A stretch of 26,291 nt of DNA from an uncultured Muribaculum sp. (GCA_910589555.1 CAJUTE010000036.1:3195-29485); one strand, 5' to 3'; positions 1-9,155 are shown, numbered from the stretch's first letter. Made by a program: numbers and translations. Notes: generated by a model from the letters alone, not told the origin.

Positions 1-38
1 CTCAACTCTCTCATCGGCTTGCCGCTCGCACAGCAAGA

Positions 39-80
39 ATTCTCAATTCTAAATTCTCAACTCTAAATTCTCAATTCTCA
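39..80. repeat. Three tandem 14-bp A/T-rich units
   Basis: Three consecutive copies of a 14-bp unit close to ATTCTCAAYTCTAA lie just downstream of the pectate lyase stop codon. The third copy differs in its last bases. The tract continues with a partial copy (ACTTTC). It looks like low-complexity intergenic sequence; I see no gene, promoter or hairpin in it. The first 38 bases of the window hold nothing I recognise. Confidence 0.7.
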
Positions 81-89
81 ACTTTCGGT

Positions 90-1472
90 TTATTTGAGGA
101 GTGAGTGCAAGTAGATTTCAATGTTGGTGTAGTCGCGGTGGAGAGTGAATGCCGCGGCATCGGAGGGATTGTTTGGGTCAAGTCCGTGGGCAAGTTCCCA
201 TTCATCGGGCATTCCATCGCCGTCACTGTCGGGCTTCGGCTGCCGTGAGGCAAGCACAGGCCAACCGCCCACATCTCCCGGAGTGTCGATTATGCCGTTA
301 CGTCCGTTTTCACCAAGTCCTGCCTCAACCTGCCTCAACAGGTCTTTATCATAGGAATCACGTGAGAAACTGCAACCCACATCGGCAAGGATGCGTTGGT
401 AAGCCACTTGCGGGGCATCCTCTTCGATAGGTTCAAAGGGGAAAGGCTCGCTCACAAGACATGAGGGCGCCGCTTCTCCGGTAGCGGGTACCGCGTCGGG
501 AGATATTCCTGATTCCGGACCGGCGCTCTTGCGGTGACGTATGTATGGTTTACCGGGCTTGTCGGTGACACCTTTATGATTGTCGGCGGTAACAGAGTCA
601 TTCCCCTCCATGATATTTCCATGGATGAAATAGCGACCCGTGGCATCGTCGGCTACATCAAATATGCGATGATGCTCCGATGCCGGACCGGGCTTATAAT
701 AGTTGCCCACCATGTTTATCTCGGCGTGATGTCCGCCACCGTAGCCGCTTTTGAAACCCCAATTATAGATGGCGTTATTACGGAAATCCACCCACTTTGT
801 GCCGTCGACCGATGAGAATCGCGGATTACGGCTCGAGTGGTTGGCAAGGAGATTATGATGGAAAGTGGCTTTGAATCCTCCCCATATACCTCCGAAACCG
901 TGGCTCCCCTTGGTGTGCACCGAGTTGCTAAGACTGTGGGCTACGAGACACCACTGCACGGTAAGATTCTCGGTTTTGTATATCGACAGGCATTCGTCGA
1001 TGCTCCAGCTCACCGAGCAATGGTCTATGACCACATTGCGCTGACCGTAGCGTCCGCCACCCATGCCGTCGCTGTCGAGGTTGTGGCGGTCGCCGGGACG
1101 CACTCTAAGATATCTCACAATGACTTCGCTGCCGTTTATCACCAACGGATAATCCTTAAGGCATATACCGTCGCCCGGGGCTGACTGTCCCGCGATGGTG
1201 ATACTGTCGTTCTGTATGCGCAGAGGTGATTGCAGCTCGATGGTGCCGTCGACGTCAAACACCACCACACGCGCACCTTCAGCCTCCACAGCGGCACGCA
1301 GCGAACCGGGTCCGCTGTCATTGAGGTTAGTCACTTTTATCACCCTGCCTCCGCGTCCGCCCACGGTATACTTTCCATAGCCTTCAGCTCCGGGAAATGC
1401 GATGACGTTTCCGGCATTGAGGGCAAACGCAGCTGCCAAAGACAATGCCGACATGAACATTTTGGTTTTCAT
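90..1472 (-). CDS. Exported PL1-family pectate lyase
   Basis: A secreted pectate lyase predicted to cleave de-esterified homogalacturonan by beta-elimination. I chose the ATG at 1472, giving 460 aa. An in-frame ATG lies 96 bp upstream, but only the 1472 start puts a signal peptide (about residues 1-25, ending NVIA) at the N-terminus. The mature protein opens with FPGAEGYG and GGRGGRVIKVTNLND, the usual start of Bacteroidetes PL1 enzymes. A parallel beta-helix follows, with DHCSVSWSIDE (a Ca2+-binding acidic segment) and HHNLLANHSSRNPR, whose RNPR arginine sits where the PL1 catalytic base is expected. The C-terminus has DSDGDGMPDEWE, a calcium-binding TSP3/EF-hand-like loop common on such enzymes. 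It follows susD by 145 bp, separated by a hairpin and its own candidate promoter. Family assignment is firm; exact substrate is inferred. Confidence 0.93.
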   Translation of the reverse strand: MKTKMFMSALSLAAAFALNAGNVIAFPGAEGYGKYTVGGRGGRVIKVTNLNDSGPGSLRAAVEAEGARVVVFDVDGTIELQSPLRIQNDSITIAGQSAPGDGICLKDYPLVINGSEVIVRYLRVRPGDRHNLDSDGMGGGRYGQRNVVIDHCSVSWSIDECLSIYKTENLTVQWCLVAHSLSNSVHTKGSHGFGGIWGGFKATFHHNLLANHSSRNPRFSSVDGTKWVDFRNNAIYNWGFKSGYGGGHHAEINMVGNYYKPGPASEHHRIFDVADDATGRYFIHGNIMEGNDSVTADNHKGVTDKPGKPYIRHRKSAGPESGISPDAVPATGEAAPSCLVSEPFPFEPIEEDAPQVAYQRILADVGCSFSRDSYDKDLLRQVEAGLGENGRNGIIDTPGDVGGWPVLASRQPKPDSDGDGMPDEWELAHGLDPNNPSDAAAFTLHRDYTNIEIYLHSLLK

Positions 1473-1498
1473 AATGCAGTATAATTTGTGCTGTACGG

Positions 1499-1530
1499 TA
1501 AAGTTACTAATAAATCGTCTATCCGGCAAG
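1499..1530 (-). promoter_or_regulatory. Candidate promoter of the PL1 lyase gene
   Basis: On the minus strand, TAACTTTA (1499-1506) matches the Bacteroidetes -7 consensus TAnnTTTG in all but the last base. CTTG (1527-1530), 20 bp upstream, approximates the -33 TTTG. Transcription would start near 1492, about 20 nt before the ATG at 1472. Since a terminator-like hairpin precedes it, the lyase may be expressed apart from susCD. Confidence 0.4.
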
Positions 1531-1546
1531 GAACGCCGGCGTTGAC

Positions 1547-1592
1547 ACATAAAAGCAGGAGGACGCAAGAGCTTCAGCCCCGGCGTCCCCCC
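1547..1592 (-). terminator. Candidate terminator after susD
   Basis: Read on the minus strand, arms at 1592-1583 and 1566-1557 form a GGACGC/GCGTCC core extended by G-C and G-U pairs to about 10 bp. The intervening loop contains a smaller GGGCT/AGCTC hairpin. The 3' side runs into TGCTTTTATG. It begins about 26 bp after the susD stop codon and fits a rho-independent terminator or attenuator between susCD and the pectate lyase. The T-run is short, so termination could be partial. A second small hairpin, CCGGC-N7-GCCGG, follows at 1523-1539. Confidence 0.45.
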
Positions 1593-1617
1593 TTATTTAG
1601 GCTATTTCAAATGCGGC

Positions 1618-3639
1618 TTAGTTATAGCCGGGATGCTGCTGTCCTGCAAGACCCGGATTCACATCCATGATGTTGGGGGTATTGAAGGGCATAAGTTCAG
1701 TCTTATTCTTGGTCAAACCGTAGAAGATGCCGTTGGCGCTTGTGAGCCAAGGATTATTGGAAGCATATCCCTCCACATCCTCTACTGAAAGGTTACCCTT
1801 CTGAGATGAAGTGTTGATACTCCACATATTCAGAATCACGTACTTCACTTTCTCAGCTTCAACACCGGCAGGCACAAGCGACTCATTTAAGTACACCACG
1901 CCGTCGGCTCCTTCATAGAGATTGCAGAACACCTGTCCTGAACCCTCGGTATCATTGGACTTCATATCGACGTTGATGATGTGGAGCTTGTCTTTCTTAT
2001 CGGCATCAAGTTCAAGCAGAGCAAGATCAGCTTCCGACACCTCGATGTGAGGAAGAGCGATGGTGGGATCCTGCAATTGCGGCTCGACATCAATCTTGAA
2101 TGCCCAGTAAGGAGCCACGTTGGCATACTTGCCCTCATGCTTTGCAAGCTGAACCAACTTAGCCTTCTCAGCCATCAGGTGCTCATACTGAATGCCCCAA
2201 CGGGTGAGGTCGGTGCGGCGCAGACCTTCGTTGTTAAGTTCCAGCTTGCGTTCCTGGATAAGGAAATCACGGAATTCCTGATAGCCTGTGGGGATAACGC
2301 CAATCTTGGTCTCATCGTTGCCAAAAGCACGTTTACGCACAGCTTTAACAGCGTCAACGGCAGCGGTTGTAGCACCGTTGTTAAGCTCGTTGAGAGCCTC
2401 GGCATAGGTCAACAACACTTCAGAGTAACGGAGCAGAGGCCAGTTGATGTTGGTACGTGAGTTGGAAGAACCCGGTTCTGATTTCCAGTTGATACGGTAT
2501 TTACCCACACCCATTCCGGCGTAGGTGTTCATGCGGTATTTCTGGCTCTTGGAATCGAGAATCAAAGCGTAGTTACAGATCGACACGTCGCGGCGGGTGT
2601 CACCGTTCTCAAATTCGAAATAGAAAGTGGGGATAGTGATCATCTGTGAACCGGTCTGGATGAAGAGCGGATTGCCCTTACCGGTTCCGGGAATACCGTT
2701 GGTGTAACCGGTACGCACGTCAAGAGAGTTGGCACCATACCATCCGTATTCAAACATGGTCTCATTATTAAATTTCTTGCAGGCAAGATCGCGGTAAATC
2801 TGATCATAAGTGTCGGTCAAGTCATTTTCGCCATGTTCAATCACAGCCTTGCAAGCATCGGCAGCAATCTGATAAAGCTCACGCACACGAGCCTGATCGT
2901 CGCGCTGAGCAATGCGCACGGTTGAATTGTCGTAAGGCACGGTCGAAAGATCCCAACGGAGCGAATGACCGGCGGCATACATTGCCACACGCGCGAGAAT
3001 ACCATAAGCGGCATTCTTGGTGAAACGCTCGGGAGTGCTCAGGTAGCTTTCGCTGCGCCAGGGCAACAGACGCACAGCCTCCTGAAGATCGCGCACACAG
3101 TGGTCATAGATGGTGTCGCGGCTCACACGAGATGATTCAAATGTGTTGATTTCGGCAGTCGACACCTCTTTGAAGGGCACATCACCGTAGAAACGCACGA
3201 GGTTCCAATAAGCGTAGGCGCGCACTGCGAGAGCCTCGCCCATCAGTCCGTCAAGGTGCTTCTTGTCGGCATCAGAAGATGCCGGAACATTCTTCAAGTT
3301 CTTGATACACACAGTGGCATATTCAATTGCCTCATACATCTGACGATATGTCGTGCTAAGCATACCACTGAGGTTGGTATAGTTATAGTTGGACATATCA
3401 TACTTCGAGTTGCTCTCTTTAGAGGCGCACTCATCGGTACCCTCCAGAAGCTGGTAGCCCATCTCCTGGCTGTGGAGCTTCGCGTATGCACCGGCAACAG
3501 TCATGTCGGCACGACTCAGCGTAGTAAAAATTGTCTCACTGTCGGCTTTAGACTCTGACGGCATTTCGAGCCAGTCCTCACAGGCAGTCAAACCGGTCAG
3601 CAGAACTCCCGCCGCAATTATATTCAATATTTTTTTCAT
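1618..3639 (-). CDS. SusD/RagB-family outer-membrane glycan-binding lipoprotein
   Basis: The surface lipoprotein partner of the SusC transporter, predicted to bind oligosaccharides and lid the transport barrel. A lipoprotein signal is clear: MKKILNIIAAGVLLTGLTAC with the lipidated cysteine at residue 20, followed by acidic ED. The alpha-helical SusD fold is recognisable from GEALAVRAYAYWNLVRFYGDVP, INWPLLRYSEVLLTYAEALNE and FLIQERKLELNNEGLRRTDLTRWG. The end, GQQHPGYN, is the usual kind of RagB terminus. At 673 aa it is longer than most family members (roughly 500-600). The extra length is mainly a segment of about 100 residues after the FLIQERKLEL helix, containing KDKLHIINVDM and a V/E-rich stretch. 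It lies 15 bp downstream of susC and must be co-transcribed. Substrate class (pectin fragments) is inferred from neighbouring lyases. Confidence 0.96.
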   Translation of the reverse strand: MKKILNIIAAGVLLTGLTACEDWLEMPSESKADSETIFTTLSRADMTVAGAYAKLHSQEMGYQLLEGTDECASKESNSKYDMSNYNYTNLSGMLSTTYRQMYEAIEYATVCIKNLKNVPASSDADKKHLDGLMGEALAVRAYAYWNLVRFYGDVPFKEVSTAEINTFESSRVSRDTIYDHCVRDLQEAVRLLPWRSESYLSTPERFTKNAAYGILARVAMYAAGHSLRWDLSTVPYDNSTVRIAQRDDQARVRELYQIAADACKAVIEHGENDLTDTYDQIYRDLACKKFNNETMFEYGWYGANSLDVRTGYTNGIPGTGKGNPLFIQTGSQMITIPTFYFEFENGDTRRDVSICNYALILDSKSQKYRMNTYAGMGVGKYRINWKSEPGSSNSRTNINWPLLRYSEVLLTYAEALNELNNGATTAAVDAVKAVRKRAFGNDETKIGVIPTGYQEFRDFLIQERKLELNNEGLRRTDLTRWGIQYEHLMAEKAKLVQLAKHEGKYANVAPYWAFKIDVEPQLQDPTIALPHIEVSEADLALLELDADKKDKLHIINVDMKSNDTEGSGQVFCNLYEGADGVVYLNESLVPAGVEAEKVKYVILNMWSINTSSQKGNLSVEDVEGYASNNPWLTSANGIFYGLTKNKTELMPFNTPNIMDVNPGLAGQQHPGYN

Positions 3640-3654
3640 GATTGTAATCTATAA

Positions 3655-6600
3655 TTAGAATGTTAGATTAAGACCCACAACCCAGCTCTTGGCACGCGGA
3701 TAAGCCGAATAGTCGACACCCGGGGTAAGAGCGCTTCCCGATACTGCTACTTCAGGCTCATAACCCGAATAGTTGGTGAAGGTGTGGATATTGTTTGCAG
3801 TGGCATATACACGCAGCTTGCTGATGTGAGCTTTCTTGGTCAGCTTGGCAGGAAGAGTGTAGCCGAGGGTGATGTTGTTGATGCGCAGGAATGAAGCGTC
3901 TTCAACGAAGTAGCTGCTGCGGTCGGTCATCGCCGTCTTGTTGTTCTCAGAGATGTTCCACATCATGCCGCCCTTGTGCTGGTTGGGGTTAAGCTCGGCA
4001 AGACGGGCAAGATCAGTACACTCCTTACCGGTAGCCGGATCGATAAGGACGAAGCGGTTAGCCATCACCTTCATATTGTTCTGGTTGGGGAGATACGGAC
4101 CGATGAATCGTGAGGTACTTACGTTGATGACCTCGTTGCCGTAGCTGAAGTTCAAGAACACTGACAGGTCAAATCCTTTATACATGAAAGAGTTGGTCCA
4201 TCCACCGGTGAATTTAGGCTGCGCATTGCCTATGACAGTGCGGTCGTTCACGCTCCACACAGGATTACCGTCTTTATCAGTCTCTCCGGCAACCGGTTTA
4301 TACTTGGCATCACCCGGTTTAACCTTTTCACGTGCGGTACCCTTCAGAGAAGGCACACCGTCCTTAAGCATATATTTTCCGTTGGGGAGCTGGTCGAAAT
4401 CGTCGGTAGTATAGATTCCGTCATAGATAAGTCCGTAGAACTGACCGAGCGGCTTGCCCTTCTCGATAAGGAATGTAGCCTGCGCGCCTTTTCCACCGTC
4501 ATAATCTCTGGTGAACGACTCTTCACCCTTGCCACCGTAGATTGAAAGCACTTTCGAGCGGTTGAACGCGATATTGAAGTCGGTGCTCCAAGTAAAGTCG
4601 CGTGTAGCAACCGGAACTGCATTCAACACGATTTCAAGACCGCGGTTGCGGATTGAACCGATGTTCTGATATTGATAGGTGTAGCCTGTTTCAGTAGGAA
4701 TCTTATTCTGGATAAGGAGGTTTTCCGATTCATTGTTATACCAGTCAACCTGTAGGTTAAGACGGCTGTTGAACCATGACATATCAAGACCTAAGTTGAC
4801 AGTCTTAGTCTTTTCCCAAACAAGGGCATTGTTACCGATAGTCGAACCGGGGACAAAGGTGATGAAGTCGGAAGAACCGTTGCCGTAATGTCCCGAGCCG
4901 TAGCTGGTGGCATACATGTTGCTGTCGATCTTGTTGTTACCGGCAACACCGTAACCGACACGCAGCTTAAGGTTGTCAAGATAAGCGCGGGTGCCCTCCA
5001 TGAAGGATTCCTCCGAGATGCGCCAAGCTGCCGATACCGAGGGGAAGCTGTCCCACTTGTTGCCCTTGGCAAACTTAGAGGAACCGTCGCCACGGATGGT
5101 TGCGTTGATAAGGTAGCGGTTGTCATACCCGTAAGACACACGACCGAACACCGACACCAATCCCACTCTATCCTTGCCTGAAGTCCAGGTGTAAGGGGTT
5201 GCCATGCTCACGTCGTTGAGACCAAAGTTACCGTCGGGGAACTCACGATACTCATTGTCAAGCTTCATTGACTCCCAGTAAGATGTTTCCTGACCCACCA
5301 ACACAGTGAAGTTGTGCACCTTGTTGATGTCGAAGTTATAGTTAAGAGTGTTGGTAATCTGCCAGTTGGAATTCTCGGCATTGTTGCGGTAGCCGTAACC
5401 GTAGGGGCTCTTGTTGGAAGCCGCCTGCTTGGTGCTTCCGTCATCCCAGTAGTCCTGACGGGTCTGCTTCCACATATAGCTGCCTGCGGTGCGGAAAGTC
5501 AAGCCCTTGATTATGTCAATCTCGATACCTGCGTTGACAGTGGCAAGACGCACATACTTCTCATTGTCGATAGCGAGGTTGCTGAGCAAGGGGTTGTTGG
5601 AGTCATATTCCGATCCGCCGGGCAGTGATGTATAATCGTCAGAGAGATCCTTGTTGATCATCTCATCGTTGGTCCAGAGGATACCGCCGGTCACAGGCTG
5701 AAGAATGGTTTCCTTAAGTGTTCCGCCGAGCGAGCCGCCACCTTCGATTTTAGTTGATTGCAAACTTGCGGCGAAGTCGAAGCGTACGTTGCTGAAGAGC
5801 TGGTGACGCAACTTGGCGCGCACACTGTTCTTCTCATAATTGTGCTTTTTCATGATACCCTCTTCGCCGGTGTAGTTGTAGCTCACCATGAAGCTGGTCT
5901 TGTCGTTTCCACCTGTGATGCTCACATTGTGGTTCTGAGTGATACCTGTGCGTCCGAATACCTCATCCTGCCAGTCGATAGCCTCGCGGTTGCGGTATTC
6001 CTGCTCGATGTTGCCATAAACATTTTCATAGAATCCGGGAGCATTGATGTCACCGCCGAAAATAGTGGTGAACGCTCCAAGGTTGCCACGAAGGTTCTGG
6101 AACTCATACTGGTACTTAACATACTCCTCGGTGTTGAGCAGGTCGAGTTTTTTTCCGAGACGGGTGAAGCTCACATAACCGTTGTAGCTTATCTCGCTCT
6201 TGCCTGATTTACCTGACTTGGTGGTGATAAGGATCACACCATTGGCACCGGCAGAACCGTAAATAGCTGTAGCCGAAGCATCCTTCATCACGTCGATAGT
6301 CTCGATGTCGTTGATGTCGACATTCTGAAGACCGTTTTCCATCTGGAATCCGTCGACGATGTAAAGAGGCTCAGAGCTCTGGGTGATTGAAGTACCGCCA
6401 CGCACGGTGATATTGATGTCGGCTCCCGGAGCGCCGCTCTGTGTAACGACGTTCACACCGGCAGCTTTACCGGTCAATGCCTGTGCGGCTGTGGTGACAG
6501 GGATATTCACAAGATCCTTTCCACCCACCGATGAGGTAGCTGCGGTAAGGTCCTTACGACGCACTGTGGCATAACCGATAGCCACAACCTCGTCGAGCAT

Positions 6601-6939
6601 TGAAGCCTCGGGGTTAAGAGTGACGTTGATCACTGACTGCCCTTTCACAGCGATTTCCTGCGGAGTGCAGCCCACATAGCTGAAGCGCAATTTAGCGCCT
6701 GAAGGCACATTTTTCAATGAATAGTTACCATCGATGTCGGTAGCCGTTCCAATCGCGGAACCTGCCACCATCACACTTGCGCCAATGACCGGCTCGCCAT
6801 CGGTGTCAGTGACTGTTCCGCTCACAGCCTGCGTCTGTGCATTGACAGCAAATGCCGTCATGAGCATCAACGCAACAGCAAACAGCCGGGACACTAAATC
6901 ATGCCGGTTGATTGACATAATACACTGTTTAAATTTCAT
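3655..6939 (-). CDS. SusC/RagA-family TonB-dependent outer-membrane transporter
   Basis: A 1094-aa TonB-dependent receptor that imports oligosaccharides across the outer membrane with its SusD partner. The N-terminus is a signal peptide ending VNAQ (about residue 35). A CarboxypepD_reg-like beta-sandwich follows (about 38-112, VSGTVTDTDGEPVIGASVMV), then a SusC-type TonB-box region DEVVAIGY (116-123). The plug carries SEPLYIVDGF and the signature MKDASATAIYGSAGANGVILITTKSG. The rest is a 22-strand barrel ending in VVGLNLTF. I kept the ATG at 6939; an in-frame ATG at 6918 is possible and leaves the signal peptide intact. Together with susD it defines a polysaccharide utilisation locus. A 236-bp upstream gap separates it from the C25 peptidase gene and holds its likely promoter. 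Confidence 0.97.
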   Translation of the reverse strand: MKFKQCIMSINRHDLVSRLFAVALMLMTAFAVNAQTQAVSGTVTDTDGEPVIGASVMVAGSAIGTATDIDGNYSLKNVPSGAKLRFSYVGCTPQEIAVKGQSVINVTLNPEASMLDEVVAIGYATVRRKDLTAATSSVGGKDLVNIPVTTAAQALTGKAAGVNVVTQSGAPGADINITVRGGTSITQSSEPLYIVDGFQMENGLQNVDINDIETIDVMKDASATAIYGSAGANGVILITTKSGKSGKSEISYNGYVSFTRLGKKLDLLNTEEYVKYQYEFQNLRGNLGAFTTIFGGDINAPGFYENVYGNIEQEYRNREAIDWQDEVFGRTGITQNHNVSITGGNDKTSFMVSYNYTGEEGIMKKHNYEKNSVRAKLRHQLFSNVRFDFAASLQSTKIEGGGSLGGTLKETILQPVTGGILWTNDEMINKDLSDDYTSLPGGSEYDSNNPLLSNLAIDNEKYVRLATVNAGIEIDIIKGLTFRTAGSYMWKQTRQDYWDDGSTKQAASNKSPYGYGYRNNAENSNWQITNTLNYNFDINKVHNFTVLVGQETSYWESMKLDNEYREFPDGNFGLNDVSMATPYTWTSGKDRVGLVSVFGRVSYGYDNRYLINATIRGDGSSKFAKGNKWDSFPSVSAAWRISEESFMEGTRAYLDNLKLRVGYGVAGNNKIDSNMYATSYGSGHYGNGSSDFITFVPGSTIGNNALVWEKTKTVNLGLDMSWFNSRLNLQVDWYNNESENLLIQNKIPTETGYTYQYQNIGSIRNRGLEIVLNAVPVATRDFTWSTDFNIAFNRSKVLSIYGGKGEESFTRDYDGGKGAQATFLIEKGKPLGQFYGLIYDGIYTTDDFDQLPNGKYMLKDGVPSLKGTAREKVKPGDAKYKPVAGETDKDGNPVWSVNDRTVIGNAQPKFTGGWTNSFMYKGFDLSVFLNFSYGNEVINVSTSRFIGPYLPNQNNMKVMANRFVLIDPATGKECTDLARLAELNPNQHKGGMMWNISENNKTAMTDRSSYFVEDASFLRINNITLGYTLPAKLTKKAHISKLRVYATANNIHTFTNYSGYEPEVAVSGSALTPGVDYSAYPRAKSWVVGLNLTF

Positions 6940-7073
6940 AACTGGTTTAGTTGGTTAACAAAATTATAATTGATTTATACACTAAATTTTACACACTATA
7001 CTTTTCCGATGTCTATAACGAGGATAAGCTCTGTTTAGGACAAGAGAATTTTCATGGATTACATACTATTTCA

Positions 7074-7081
7074 CAAATATA
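7074..7081 (-). promoter_or_regulatory. Candidate -7 promoter box for susC-susD
   Basis: TATATTTG is an exact match to the Bacteroidetes -7 consensus TAnnTTTG. It predicts a start near 7067 and a 5' leader of about 128 nt before the susC ATG. No TTTG is seen at the -33 position; the expected place is occupied by a run of seven G (7101-7107). A second perfect -7 match, TAATTTTG at 6959-6966, lies only about 20 bp before the ATG and could be an alternative. Confidence 0.45.
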
Positions 7082-7111
7082 AACAATTTATCACTAAATA
7101 CCCCCCCGAAT

Positions 7112-7127
7112 GTTAATATTTATTAAC
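7112..7127. promoter_or_regulatory. Perfect inverted repeat, candidate operator upstream of susC
   Basis: GTTAATATTTATTAAC is a perfect 7-bp inverted repeat with a 2-bp centre. Its centre is about 52 bp upstream of the predicted susC start, a position typical of an activator site. No dedicated PUL regulator (hybrid two-component system, SusR or ECF/anti-sigma pair) is encoded in the window, so the binding protein cannot be named. A/T-rich palindromes can arise by chance. Confidence 0.35.
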
Positions 7128-7175
7128 CAACTATTTCACAGTACTCTGATCAGCCCTTTCGATAATAGGCTCAAG

Positions 7176-9155
7176 CTATTGCGGAAGAACTGCGATTCGC
7201 AATCTGTTTGAACCGATGACACCCGGTTCAAGCGTCAAAATGTGGCAGTAGTATATGCCCGAAGGCACTCTCTCTCCGTCATTATCGGTGAGATGCCAGC
7301 AATATTCCACCTCATCGTTGAGCTGAGCCGTGTAGACCGGATTTCCCTCGATATCAGTGATTTTCAAGAGCTGTTTAATCACGGGAGCAGCGCCATCCCA
7401 ACGCAACTCAGCCCGTTCCCTTACAATTTCTTCTGCGGCACGGAGACTTAATGCCTGTTTCTTGCCGTGAACGAAATAAAACCGGGATTGCGTCCGTGCT
7501 CCGCCGTTGTCAACCACAATCACCATCCCCTCATGCCTCCCCTCAGAAAGAGCGGCACAGGATGCTGTCAAGCGGCAACGGTAGCCTGACGAGCTGTCAA
7601 GCACGAGCGGCAATATTGTTTTCCCATCGATCACGCAACGCGAGTATGCGCCTATCTCCCCAAGGTTCTGGCAAGGCATCGTGCCGTCGGTGATAACATC
7701 CACCTCGATCATTCCGTCAACGGCACCCGCTGAAAGAATCACAGGCTCATGGCGAGCAGCCGAGAGTGCAGGGACAGAATAATCGAATTCCACCTGACCG
7801 CTCCACACCTCACCCGATGCGGCTGACCGAGCCGAAATAACGGCACGGCACTTGCGTCCGGAAAATGAATCAGGCAGACTGACCGGAATCACACACATCC
7901 CGTCGACAATTTCAGCCGTAGCTTTGCCGGCAATGATATCGTCATGGATCACGCCATCACGCGATGGTGCCGATGAATAGAACACAGCTTCCACATCTAC
8001 GCCGTCGGCGGCTGTGTCGATTCCCCCGACAATGCAGCCTGACTGCCTCACATATTCGCAATCCATGCGGCGACTGCCACGCATAAGAGGCAATGCCGGA
8101 TCACCGAGAAGATTGAACGAGAGGGTATTCAGCCCGAGAACCTTATTAGCCTGTGCGGCTGCCGTGAGCATACATTCTTTCTGAACCGCCAGCCATATAT
8201 CTCCGAAATTCCCGTCATCGGCGGCATCCGCCCACCGGCGGGCAAAAGCGGTCAATACCTGTCGGTTATACGACGCATATACCTCCTGCGGAGAGGTGAC
8301 GCAGCCTATGACTCCACCGCTGCCATTGAAAAGCAACGACTCGGAAAATGACAGCGAGGAAGCGCCAAACTTGCCGATGCGGCATGAGCAGAAGAATCCC
8401 CACGGGAGGATATCATTACGCAGTACACCCGCAACATAGCTGTCCATCAACCCCTCGCCGGTGATAGAGGTTTCATTGCCATGCCCCACATACACCCACA
8501 GCCCCGCTCCGGCATCAAGGCTCTCGGCGAGGTGCCGTGCCGCACCGCGTGCTGCGCCATTGACCACCGAATACTCCCCTACATAGATCTTATGCAGCAA
8601 CGCTTCAGGATGTGAAGCAAAAATAGCCGACGCCTCTTCGGCATCATTCTGATGCGAAAGATTGTCGCCGTCGTCAGCCGCCATAATTATCTCGTTGCCA
8701 TGCAGCATCCTCTCCATCGAGTCAAGATACCTGAGCACCTTGGCGTTATACTCCTCACACTGCTTGACATCGGTTACGGGAATCCTGCCCACCGCCACAT
8801 CAGGAGCCGTGAACGGCAGCCGGGCGGCAGAAAACGCCCCTTTGACCATGCCGTGATAAGCATCACATCCTCCATCGGTCCACCCCGCTCCATAGAGCAA
8901 CAGGTATTCAAGCGCGCCTGCCGAAGAATCATATACGCTTTTCACTTTTTGACGCAACTCCTCAGAGGGGGTGTCATGGTCCACATCCATCACGGCAACC
9001 TTCATGTCGTGCCCGGCGCGGTGAATTCCGGCAAGCACCTCGGCATAATCATGAAACCGGCTGTCGGCAATGATGAGCATTCTCACATCAGCTCCCTCCG
9101 CTTGCAGCAAACGTGGGAACAGCGACAAAAACAGGATGATAGCAAAATATTTCAT
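7176..9155 (-). CDS. Secreted C25 (gingipain/PorU-like) cysteine peptidase
   Basis: A 659-aa predicted exported cysteine peptidase. A signal peptide covers about residues 1-19 (MKYFAIILFLSLFPRLLQA). The caspase-like C25 domain spans about 24-350, with LLLYGAGW, APDVAVGRIPV, the histidine motif VYVGHGNE (His225) and FFCSCRIGKF. Cys258 aligns with the gingipain nucleophile, 33 residues after the histidine, which is the spacing known for RgpB (His211/Cys244). The end, SGIYYCHILTL...LRIAVLPQ, resembles an FlgD-type Ig fold as found at the end of PorU or in type IX secretion signals. It is much shorter than the sortase PorU (about 1100 aa), so a separate surface or periplasmic peptidase is more likely. 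It is last in the rex operon, 31 bp after GH92. Substrate is unknown; host or plant glycoproteins would fit the mannosidase partner. Confidence 0.8.
   Translation of the reverse strand: MKYFAIILFLSLFPRLLQAEGADVRMLIIADSRFHDYAEVLAGIHRAGHDMKVAVMDVDHDTPSEELRQKVKSVYDSSAGALEYLLLYGAGWTDGGCDAYHGMVKGAFSAARLPFTAPDVAVGRIPVTDVKQCEEYNAKVLRYLDSMERMLHGNEIIMAADDGDNLSHQNDAEEASAIFASHPEALLHKIYVGEYSVVNGAARGAARHLAESLDAGAGLWVYVGHGNETSITGEGLMDSYVAGVLRNDILPWGFFCSCRIGKFGASSLSFSESLLFNGSGGVIGCVTSPQEVYASYNRQVLTAFARRWADAADDGNFGDIWLAVQKECMLTAAAQANKVLGLNTLSFNLLGDPALPLMRGSRRMDCEYVRQSGCIVGGIDTAADGVDVEAVFYSSAPSRDGVIHDDIIAGKATAEIVDGMCVIPVSLPDSFSGRKCRAVISARSAASGEVWSGQVEFDYSVPALSAARHEPVILSAGAVDGMIEVDVITDGTMPCQNLGEIGAYSRCVIDGKTILPLVLDSSSGYRCRLTASCAALSEGRHEGMVIVVDNGGARTQSRFYFVHGKKQALSLRAAEEIVRERAELRWDGAAPVIKQLLKITDIEGNPVYTAQLNDEVEYCWHLTDNDGERVPSGIYYCHILTLEPGVIGSNRLRIAVLPQ

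Larger units (their letters stand above)
7065..7140 (-). repeat. 11-bp direct repeats flanking the susC promoter
   Basis: TGTGAAATAGT occurs twice on the minus strand, at 7130-7140 and 7065-7075, identical in all 11 bases and 65 bp apart start to start. The downstream copy overlaps the end of the -7 box and the predicted start site; the other lies upstream of an inverted repeat. TGTGAA resembles one half of the Rex operator (TTGTGA...TCACAA), but the opposing half-site is not adjacent to either copy. A regulator binding site is plausible but its owner is unknown. Confidence 0.4.

Noticed and set aside
7176..9155. PorU, the type IX secretion sortase
   Set aside because: Too short, no porV neighbour, and placed in a glycan operon; only the C25 domain and Ig-like end agree.
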